Both the position numbers and the translations under genes were made by a program. Below the pieces are notes generated by a model. The model did no database searches, was not told the DNA's origin, and worked only from the letters and a program-made list of their open reading frames with translations. From Ptychodera flava (taxonomy: Eukaryota; Hemichordata; Enteropneusta; Ptychoderidae), in assembly GCF_041260155.1 (NCBI RefSeq), contig NC_091934.1:47068842-47132841 (forward strand): DNA of 64,000 nucleotides, read 5' to 3'. Positions 55,901 to 64,000 of the stretch are shown here, piece by piece; position 1 is the first letter of the stretch, and each line of letters opens with the position of its first letter.

Positions 55901-57858
55901 TATTGGACAAAGTCTAGCTTGAAAGTCGTTTGTCAACAACAGTATTGGACAAAGTCTAGCTTGAAAGTCGTTTGTCAACAACAGTATTGGACAAAGTCTA
56001 GCTTGAAAGTCATTTGTCAACAACAGTATTGACAAAGTCTAGGTTGAAAGTCATTTGTCAACAACAGTATTGGACAAAGTCTAGCTTGAAAGTCGTTTGT
56101 CAACAACATTATTGGACAAACTCTAGCTTGAAAGTCGTTTGTCAACAACAGTATTGGACAAAGTCTAGCTTAAAAGTCGTTTGTCAACAACAGTATTGCA
56201 CAAAGTCTAGCTTGAAAGTCATTTGTCAACAACAGTATTGGACAAAGTCTAGCTTGAAAGTCGTTTGTCAACAACAGTATTGGACAAACTCTAGCTTGAA
56301 AGTCGTTTGTCAACAACAGTATTGGAAAAAGTCTAGCTTGAAAGTCATTTGTCAACAACAGTATTGACAAAGTCTAGGTTGAAAGTCATTTGTCAACAAC
56401 AGTATTGGACAAAGTCTAGCTTGAAAGTCGTTTGTCAACAACATTATTGGACAAACTCTAGCTTGAAAGTCGTTTGTCAACAACAGTATTGGACAAAGTC
56501 TAGCTTAAAAGTCGTTTGTCAACAACAGTATTGGACAAAGTCTAGCTTGAAAGTCATTTGTCAACAACAGTATTGACAAAGTCTGGGTTAAAAGTCATTT
56601 GTCAACAATAGTATTGGACAAAGTCTAGCTTGAAAGTCATTTGTCAACAACAGTATTGACAAAGTCTAGCTTGAAAGTCATTTGTCAACAATAGTATCGG
56701 ACAAAGTCTAGGTTGAAAGTCATTTGTCAACAATAGTATTGGACAAAGTCTAGCTTGAAAGTCGCTTGTCAACAATAGTATTGGACAAAATCTAGCTTGA
56801 AAGCCATTTGTCAACAACAGTATTGACAAAGTCTAGGTTGAAAGTCATTTGTCAACAACAGTATTGGACAAAATCTAGCCTGAAAGCCATTTGTCAGCAA
56901 CAGTATTGGACAAAGTACACTATGGCAGGTGGCAAGGGCCAAGGCTGGTGTTTGTGTCGCTTTACACTACAGAATAACAAATGTACGTGTTTTATTGCAA
57001 AAAATGGAAATATTATCAAATTCACATCTATCCAGTTTATCAAGTTAATGGGAGATTGGTCATATTAAGAAATAAAATATCAAGACTGGACTCATAACAC
57101 TGACAGCACCATGATACAACAGGGATTTTCAAGTCCCCAAATTTTAGTTCTTAAAAGTAAATATTTTTACAGTTTGTCTAAGTATATGGTGACTTATAAT
57201 AACAGCAATATAGTATTTCATGTCTTTTTGGCATTGACTACGGACTGGTGCACCATCTTGTTTTTACCGTTTACTTGTAGAAACTTACTGACTCCTGCCT
57301 TGGAACATATGTTTGTTAAAAGTTTAGAGTTCGGCATTCGATAGACAAGAGACTAACTAATCCTACAGAGAGCAGGCCAGGGGAGGCACGTATAACGGGA
57401 TTTTTATATAGAAGTTTAATGTTTACAAAACTCCAGACACTAATTCTCACATTGCGCCACACATCTCCGAAGAACTTTAATCTCAGTCCCACTGTGCCTT
57501 CATCAAAAGATTGCACCTTAAAGCAATTAATAATAAACTTCAAATGATCACAGTCATTCAAATTTTAATGATAGCTATCTTTGCTGTAAACATGCTGACT
57601 TCATGTTTACAGCGGTAGTTAATTTGTCCTTCAAAGTTTGACTTTTAACTCATCAGAGCTGGCCTAACACCAACATATGTTAGCGTACTTAACAATACTT
57701 AATTTCTTTTAAAGTTTCGTGTGATTCTCACCTCCATCCTGTGATCCACCAGCATTAGCACCCCTGTTCTTCTTCTTTTTCGCTGACACCTCATTGTTCG
57801 TTAGGATGTACAAACAAAGTATCAGACACAGCAGCGTGATTGTGGTTAACAACCTCAT
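49917..57858 (-). CDS. Secreted Lys/Glu-rich protein with a C-terminal Dickkopf/colipase-like ten-cysteine domain, 6 exons
   Basis: Minus-strand exons are 57858-57732, 53742-53365, 52501-52284, 51849-51573, 50769-50671 and 50047-49917, phases 1, 1, 0, 1, 1. All introns are GT-AG; total 1230 nt, 409 aa. An in-frame TAA at 57912-57910 precedes the ATG. Residues 1-26 form a signal peptide (MRLLTTITLLCLILCLYILT, cleavage probably after VSA), so the product is secreted. Residues 27-324 are low complexity: KKKK and KEKE-like clusters, a GDPVGDPVGDPMGDPV tandem, acidic Pro/Thr stretches. Residues 325-381 hold ten cysteines: C-x5-C-x4-CC-x9-C-x10-C-x3-C-x-C-x5-C-x10-C. The Dickkopf C-terminal domain has C-x5-C-x4-CC-x8-C..C-x-C-x5-C..C, and prokineticin and colipase are similar. 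An acidic tail ends EDAVDEMMKDM. The role (Wnt co-receptor ligand or other) is inferred only from the fold. The basic/acidic middle is unlike vertebrate Dkk. Confidence 0.83.
50105..50395. repeat. AT-rich degenerate tandem repeat in the last intron of the Dickkopf-like gene
   Basis: Variants of TATCAGAAATTATAAAT recur about 12 times with irregular spacing. Confidence 0.75.
50817..50872. repeat. Local duplication of the exon 5 acceptor region
   Basis: CACAGCAAGTACCTGTG.ATC followed by ATTTTACTAACAATGTA duplicates 50757-50806, the start of exon 5 and its acceptor. The copy retains a CACAG acceptor but too little exon to be useful. Confidence 0.7.
51008..51075 (-). pseudogene. Decayed duplicate of Dickkopf-like exon 5
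   Basis: The plus strand TTCTTTCTCTTGGTATTCTA, then TAGTACCTTGGTCACAGCAA, matches exon 5 (TTCTTTCTTTTGGTATTCTA; CCTTCCTCACAGCAAG) with small deletions in between. It lies between exons 4 and 5 in the same orientation. The cysteine pattern is no longer intact. Confidence 0.6.
51879..51945. repeat. Fragment of the TTAAGGTAGARTGC MITE family
   Basis: TTAAGGTAGAGTGCCCTTTGG resembles the left end of the element at 59405 (TTAAGGTAGAATGCGCCTCGG). It lies in intron 3 of the Dickkopf-like gene, about 30 bp from exon 4. The right end was not found. Confidence 0.45.
53578..53636. repeat. 15-bp in-frame tandem repeat inside exon 2 of the Dickkopf-like gene
   Basis: GGATCACCCACT plus GGA-type units, four copies, encode GDPV/GDPM repeats. 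The 15-bp period preserves the frame, so copy number can vary without frameshift. Confidence 0.85.
53938..54005. repeat. Short tandem repeat ATGCTAATGATCATT in intron 1
   Basis: Four degenerate 15-16-bp units with ATGCTAATGA. The units resemble, but do not match, the POU octamer ATGCAAAT. Confidence 0.7.
55396..55412. repeat. Homopolymer G tract
   Basis: About 17 consecutive G followed by GGTCGGGGGTGGTGG. A matching C run lies at about 55533-55541. A candidate G-quadruplex; likely length-variable. Confidence 0.8.
55628..56915. repeat. 42-bp minisatellite, about 31 copies, with an 8-unit higher-order repeat
   Basis: Unit GTCATTTGTCAACAACAGTA plus TTGGACAAAGTCTAGCTTGAAA, 42 bp, in intron 1 of the Dickkopf-like gene. 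A run of eight units starting with the one-base-short variant (TATTGACAAAGTCTAGGTTG) recurs 335 bp later (about 56033 and 56368), a higher-order repeat. As 42 is divisible by three, long open frames appear (KSSLKVVCQQQYWT repeats); 41-bp units break them. Confidence 0.95.
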
Positions 57859-58077
57859 GATCCCTTTGTAACCTGCAATTAAACTGTAACACGCGACAAC
57901 ATCAGTGTTTTATCGCAAATCAGATCTCAACGTAGACTTTGACTTGGAAAACTTTGTACGAGCGCCGCCTACGGTAAAACAGTGCACTCAATCAAGCATG
58001 CTACTCGTAGCAAAACGCGAACGGTAACTTGTAAGAACTCCGGCATGGCGCGGTTAATTACAGTAAAAAGCCAACCG

Positions 58078-58084
58078 TTATATA
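58078..58084 (-). promoter_or_regulatory. Candidate TATA box for the Dickkopf-like gene
   Basis: The minus strand reads TGTTATATAACGG about 220 nt upstream of the start codon, in a stretch richer in CpG than its surroundings. Motif and strand fit; use is inferred. Confidence 0.3.
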
Positions 58085-58646
58085 ACACAACATCACATAT
58101 GTAATGGTGGAATTTGAAACGATGAAAATGGTTGATCAATTACAATGTTCTTTCGCTATCTCCCTGTGGAAATGTGAAGTTAACATTGATATTTGTACGA
58201 TATACTAGCACCAATGTCTTTCAAAAACATAGCCGGCATATTTATGAAATGTCTTAAGGTATGTGATAAATCATGTTTTACCAAGGTTGTTCACGATGCC
58301 AAAGTAACAAGAGAACAAGGGGAAGACGACTTTGTTAGATATGATATCGGTGAGACAGATAAAGTATCCAAGATACAATGCATATGCCTGTCAACGTACA
58401 TTTTTTCCTTGCAACACGAAGTGTGAAAACAAAATTGAACTATCTAAACATATCTTGAATATATTGGAAAAAACAACAAGGTATCAACTGCCAAAACGAG
58501 CGTTGCTGCAAGATCGCAGTGAATTGTTTGCCAATTGCCGTCATAAAATTGCTTTGCAAATTACGATAGCCACACACATACATACATACATACATACATA
58601 CATACATACATACATACATACATACATACATACATACATACATACA

Positions 58647-58677
<31 letters not shown>

Positions 58678-59402
58678 GTCCTTGACTTAAGTGTCGTCGG
58701 GCCGTCTGGCGATTATTAATCGCCTTTATACGCGAAACTTGATCTCTCATTTCATACGTTAGTTGTTTTACGTTTGCATTGAATACTGGTAATTTTGACA
58801 TCTGCGCTTTTGGCACAAATAAAGCACTGAATAATTTGTACTGCGTCGCAGAATTCGGTTCTTATTTAGTGACAACTTCAGTTTCGACATGTCAATAGAT
58901 TACAAGACTTTGCAAAGAAGATGTGTAACTTAACTCCCATGCAAATAGGCGAAAGATGCGACTTAATTATTTGAATTACAGAATGTCCGATGGAGTATGC
59001 ATTTTTACTGCCATGTCTGCTTACGTCATCTTTCATTCATATATCACATCCTTTCAGAAATTCTTAACATTTCCATCATATTGCCACCGAGAAGATTAAC
59101 AAAAACACACAATGCACAAAATTCTAAGATTTATAATATATTCACATTCGATTGATGCTCAGATGATGGTCAGATATATTCCAATGTTGTTTCTGTGAGA
59201 CAGCACGATATCTATACCCTTGCAAGGCCATACTGTACTTGAATATCCTTGGGCTAGACCTCAATAATATTGGCCTTCACGTTTGACCACGGGAAGACTT
59301 CACTAATCGTGGCCCTTATCAATGTTGACTCCGTAACTTTCTGTCCATTGATTAGTTGGTGAGTAAACTATGCCATGGGTACAGTCAATTGTTTCTGTCA
59401 GT
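58085..59402. other. No gene recognised; contains a (CATA)26 microsatellite
   Basis: Perfect (CATA)n at 58570-58675 creates long TYIHTYIHT frames on one strand and MYVCMYVC frames on the other. The rest is AT-rich spacer. Confidence 0.6.
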
Positions 59403-59404
59403 TA

Positions 59405-59747
59405 AGGTAGAATGCGCCTCGGGGACAGATAGTTGAAATCTCTGAAATCTCAAACTTTTACAATTCTTTTTGATATACCATTTGTGGCGGCTCATTTTAT
59501 AGCTCTTTGGTTTAAGGAAAAAAATCGACCATCTTAGTTTTTTAAAAATCGAAAATTTTATTTTTCCCCATTGAGTTAATACAGAATTGCGGCCATGATT
59601 TTGAATTTCTAATATCGGCACCGTTAGTAACTTGTTTCTCTAGTACCTGATTTTTATTGTTGATTTTGTCAGAGTAAGGATGAAAGTTTCATTTAGTAAA
59701 ATTTGAGCAAAAGTTTAAGTCTTTCACTTCCGAGGTGCATACTACCC
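59405..59747. mobile_element. 343-bp MITE with TA flanks
   Basis: The left end AGGTAGAATGCGCCTCGG and the reverse complement of the right end, GGGTAGTATGCACCTCGG, agree at 15 of 18 positions. TA lies at 59403-59404 and 59748-59749. Partial relatives are at 51879 and 45400. No coding capacity. Confidence 0.75.
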
Positions 59748-59750
59748 TAA

Positions 59751-62453
59751 GACGAAATATGTACGCCATCCCTTGTAAATTCTTCGAAATCGGCACACCC
59801 TTCGTTACCGTCATCGAGGCCATTATCGTCGTCGTCGCCGTCGCCGCTGCGGCCGCCACAATCGTTATCATCTACTGCAATTATTGTTGCTGTTGTTGTT
59901 TTTGTTGTGATTAAAACGATGACGATACAGACGATGTTTTAGTAATGATAATTATAATGACAACGATGATGATGATATTAATGATCGTACATAAGATCAC
60001 AATACACAAGATGATCATTGTTATTTACTATCATATTGCCATCATACTTATCATCACTCTAAAGTACTGGCGATATTAAAAAGAGCAAACTAATACAATA
60101 GATATACATTTATGAATTTATGACCCTGAATAAATTCAATAAATTATTTGAATACTAAGTTCGATACAATTGCAACATTTTATAAGTTAATTTAGTTTCA
60201 TTTAGTATAAGAATATTTAAAATTCTACAGGGCTTATATTTGATTTAGTAGATCGAAAATTTGGTAAAAAGTATAAAATTTTCTATCAAATGTCCCTCTG
60301 TACGACCATTGTCGCAATTTTTAGCCAATTGCAAAACTTAACGACATTGTACTTTGTACAGTGAAATTTCGCGACATCTTTGCTTTTGCTGGCAACTTAC
60401 GGCAAAAAGTACACTTTATGTCATCAGTGTGACCCCATTTTCCCTCGTTCTCTTCAGAAATAAGAAACTGGTTTGTAAATATGCAACAATTTGTTCAACA
60501 ACGTTTAGGAATCATGAGGTCGTTTCCAAATATTTGGGGATATTATATTTGTCATTTAATTTCAATGAGAACAGTTTTGTGAGTAACATGCTCAGTGTGT
60601 ATTCAGACTGAAAACTATTAAATTGAACATTCCGGTAATGATATCGATAGAAATTACAACATAACCATTTAAAGTTTTTAACCATGTTATGTGCATTCTA
60701 AGAGTTCCATTTTTAAACCAAATAAGTTCTCGGTACAAGTGAACCAGACAGTAATACTTGTGATAAAAGGACTACCCATAGACTCACCACCCTGTCAGGC
60801 CTCGGTATACTACCCCACCACTGGGCCTCACTGATTTACACACGTGCATGCAAGAAGACAAAGATATTCATGACATATCTCGTAATTGCTGTCCCTTCTG
60901 ACTGTCGTCTTCCTTTATGCATATTTTACGGCCTGAATATTTCAGGGACAATTATTGCAAACCAATGAATTTTCTCTCATCATTGCCATTTCTGTAACTC
61001 GTGAGCAGAAACACGGACTTTTTTCATTATATTCCTACATTTTTTGAGTCAATATCGCAACATGTATATAAACACCTTCTTTAATTTATCATTACTTTCA
61101 ATTTGAATATATTTTGTAATACAGTTTTCATTGCAACAATATACAGCCTTTGACAAATTAATGTACGAGCACTCACAGTAATTGGACGCAACCAGTGTAG
61201 CATGTAGATAAATAATAAGAAACTCATCTATTGTATAGATCGAACAAATTCACTATTGATACTTAATTGGCGAATTAATGAGTGATGACATCTTAGCCTT
61301 GCCTTGACACATGGTAATTGTATTTGTAGGGCCAGGTTAGGGCACGGCAACACGCCGTCACATTTAATATGTTCTCAGGTTGTAAACTTATTGAGCAAGG
61401 GATTTAATTGAAAGTAATGGTGGGCAACGTCTTTACCATGTCGACACTTATTGAATTTATCTGCCTAAATTTTTAGAATGATGCCATGAATGTTTGTGCG
61501 ACACGGGCGCTACATTAAATCTTGAAATAATGACCTGTAGGAAAATTAGTGTTCAAAAAATTAGATCCGTGATAAAATCGGTCGTTTATTTAATAGGTTA
61601 TTAACTTTTCATGAATCAATATAATTTTAGAATAAACAACGGCTTCATGCACCTGCTCCTCGGCATTGTTTTCGATTTTTATATCATCTGCGATGAATAT
61701 TAACTTTTATTGAGAAAGATCAGAATTGATGAAATTTAAGCATTAATAGAAGAGCCTCAAACTATCGTTTGATATTCAATGTTGTAGGATTCTCCCTTAC
61801 TGAAAAATAACCAAGACATAAAACTCCATCTACAGGACGACCTGACTTGAGTGACCATGCGGAGGTTAGATTTCCAATAACAGTATGCATGTGCATTGCG
61901 AAGTTCAAGAATATGCAAAGAAATCATCTCGTCGAGGGATGATAATTACAGCTGTCACAAAATTTGGATCCTTAAAAGACGTTCCGTTATCGGGTCCGCG
62001 CATTGGATCCTTACCCGGCAAGCATCAAACTTCAAACACGACATGGAATTCAGAGCTATAGTGTCTGGTTTTAAATCGTTACATGGAAGGTCATATTGGG
62101 TCATCACCATATATCAAAGAGAAAGACAAAGATTACAAGAGCACAGAAAGGCCATTGCTTACCTTTGCAGTTTGTCTTCCTAGCTACTGTAAAAAAATAC
62201 TTCAAATTCCTTGACCACCGACGAACAGTCATGCGACACAAGACGAAGTTGAATTTAAACTACCTGAGATATTAAGCCTGGACTGTTCCATTTTCTGCAG
62301 GTGGGACGTGGAAATTAGTCATGTATTTGGATTAACCCAAGACAATCCATCTTAATTTTGACAGATCTTTAATGCATCACTGGCATGTAATGATATCCTG
62401 TCGACGGAACGAGTACTAGTACTCGGAACACGTCAGTAGACTCTCGGGGCTGA
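59751..62453. other. Gene-poor spacer
   Basis: AT-rich, with short trinucleotide tracts (GTCGTC/GCCGCC near 59830-59860, GATGATGAT near 59965). The frame at 61896-62183 has no recognisable domain. Nothing else supportable was seen. Confidence 0.5.
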
Positions 62454-62610
62454 AGTATGAATAATATCAATTTTCAATTCCATACCTCATCAGTAATATT
62501 ATCATTAATTTTAACCAATTATGACATTTATTGATAACATTCTCTGATCTCTGAGGGTCGAATAAAGACACCGGATATTCTTAAGTCGCTCACTAACCCT
62601 CTGCGTGTGC
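62454..62610. repeat. 157-bp direct repeat, left copy
   Basis: AGTATGAATAATATCAATTT to CCCTCTGCGTGTGC. The second copy at 63248-63404 differs at one base (GGGTCGAAT against GGGTCAAAT). The two lie 794 bp apart, start to start. Confidence 0.95.
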
Positions 62611-63247
62611 TCTTGAACTTCGTTATTGTAGTTTATCTGCCTCATTGTCTGATAAGTACAATCACACGGCCGTCCTTGGGCGTAATTTATTATAATTGAT
62701 ACAAGGAGAAAAAGCCATTAGGGCAAACATGTAAGAGTAATTGAAATACAAGTACCAAGTACACAATATAAAGGAAATTAATTTCATATTTTGTGACCAC
62801 TGCACTGTTAGATCCTGAAGCTAGTTCTGTTTAACATCCAACTCATGATCAAGGTTTGAAGGTAGTTGTTGAAAATATCATACGAAAAGGAATATCATGA
62901 CGGTAATTTATAGATATAATAAGCCAGTTGTTGTTTGTTTGCTTTCTTGTGCTTCGCCATAAGGCGATGAAATCATTATCTTCGTCACCCTGGTAACAAT
63001 ATATTATTTGGCAATAAGCAGAATATCTATATATCTCGTGAGGGTTCATTAATTTCCTAAATAACGCTAATATTACTGTTTCCGCCTGGATAAATTCCAT
63101 CGATTTCGACAAAACATTCTGTAAATTTACAAAATCTACGAAAGAGAGCTGAAAGGCGATGCGTTTGCACATGAAAAATGAGAGAATCGGCTGAACTTCC
63201 AACGCTAGGGGGCGCTCCTTTCCCAAGACAGGATGAGAGCGTCTTAG
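62611..63247. other. Unique sequence between the 157-bp direct repeats
   Basis: Spacer of 637 bp. A 142-codon minus-strand frame crosses it but has no recognisable domain and runs into the right repeat. Confidence 0.5.
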
Positions 63248-63403
63248 AGTATGAATAATATCAATTTTCAATTCCATACCTCATCAGTAATATTATCATT
63301 AATTTTAACCAATTATGACATTTATTGATAACATTCTCTGATCTCTGAGGGTCAAATAAAGACACCGGATATTCTTAAGTCGCTCACTAACCCTCTGCGT
63401 GTG

Positions 63404-63404
<1 letters not shown>
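63248..63404. repeat. 157-bp direct repeat, right copy
   Basis: 156 of 157 bases match the copy at 62454-62610. Its last base is also the first base of the palindrome that follows. Confidence 0.95.
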
Positions 63405-63642
<238 letters not shown>

Positions 63643-64000
63643 TATGAGGAACATGTATGTATGCTTCAAATGTCGTTGCCGTGTGACAATTCACCTTTGA
63701 GTTGTTGTCAACCAAATAGGATGTGCTCTTTGTTTCCTTCACTAAACGAAGATTAATTTTTTCTGAAAATGCTTCCTTGCTGCACGCAAGGACATGATCT
63801 GTACTACCATTTGTTATACATGTATGTAGCATGCAGACGTTTTGAAACTGTCCATTTATGTTCATTTGTATGCCTATATGTATACATATAGTTTTGTATG
63901 TCCGTCTGTCCACTGTAACTACATGCATCACCTCAATTGAAAATGTATCTTGGATTGTTTAAGGAACTTAAATTTATGCAAATGATTAGTGCCAAAAACA
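63643..64000. other. No gene recognised
   Basis: Unique-looking sequence to the window edge. Confidence 0.5.

Noticed and set aside
55520-56829. 170-, 117- and 80-codon repeat frames (CQQQYWTKSS type)
   Set aside because: 42-bp minisatellite inside an intron of the opposite-strand gene; 41-bp units break the frame.
58332-58816. Frames of 91-117 codons with YIHT or MYVC repeats
   Set aside because: Translation of the (CATA)n microsatellite.
62849-63277. 142-codon minus-strand frame
   Set aside because: No recognisable domain and it runs into the direct repeat.

Overview
The window is nuclear DNA of an animal, most likely a marine invertebrate. Genes have introns, bases are AT-rich, and more than a third of the sequence is repeats of metazoan type: LINEs, a Crypton-type tyrosine recombinase, a MULE transposase, piggyBac-like MITEs, tandem-repeat-bearing Helentron-like elements and many minisatellites. 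The gene content (two AGTRAP homologues, the mitoribosomal protein mS38/AURKAIP1, a Dickkopf-like secreted protein) fits a deuterostome such as a hemichordate or amphioxus, but the sequence alone does not fix the species.

Four host gene models were rebuilt exon by exon from splice sites and reading phase. (1) AGTRAP-like A, minus strand, 9289 to 6656, four exons, 200 aa. (2) AGTRAP-like B, minus strand, 30452 to 18826, four exons, 172 aa; two first exons of 24 and 35 nt lie about 9.8 kb upstream of the third. Both paralogues share intron phases 0, 2, 0 and a 35-nt exon 2. (3) AURKAIP1/mS38, plus strand, 40850 to 43667, two coding exons, 265 aa. (4) A six-exon gene, minus strand, 57858 to 49917, 409 aa: signal peptide, long Lys/Glu/Asp-rich region, then a C-terminal ten-cysteine domain with the spacing of the Dickkopf C-terminal (colipase-like) fold. 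A fifth locus, 32658 to 31705 minus, is the C-terminal part of a condensation-domain/alcohol-acyltransferase-like protein with an in-frame TAG.

Layout. 1-3.7 kb: a 32-bp minisatellite, an array of 15-bp palindromes, a tRNA-derived SINE-like block and a GC-rich tandem duplication. 4.1-6.0 kb: a truncated L1/Tx1-type LINE next to a CATA-microsatellite element. 6.5-9.3 kb: AGTRAP-like A. 9.3-18.8 kb: gene-poor. 18.8-30.5 kb: AGTRAP-like B, with its giant intron full of repeats. 31.7-40.1 kb: a graveyard holding the acyltransferase fragment, Crypton-type recombinase, fold-back element, two LINE copies, a piggyBac MITE inside one LINE, and a MULE transposase. 40.8-43.9 kb: AURKAIP1 with a Helentron-like element in its intron. 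44-48.5 kb: several MITEs and a third Helentron-like copy. 49.9-57.9 kb: the Dickkopf-like gene. 57.9-64 kb: gene-poor, ending in a 157-bp direct repeat and a 239-bp (TA)n-centred palindrome.

The genes do not form an operon or obvious pathway. The most notable items are the Dickkopf-like secreted protein, the AGTRAP pair with its microexon, and two dispersed element families whose 3' hairpins keep their pairing although the stem sequence changes.
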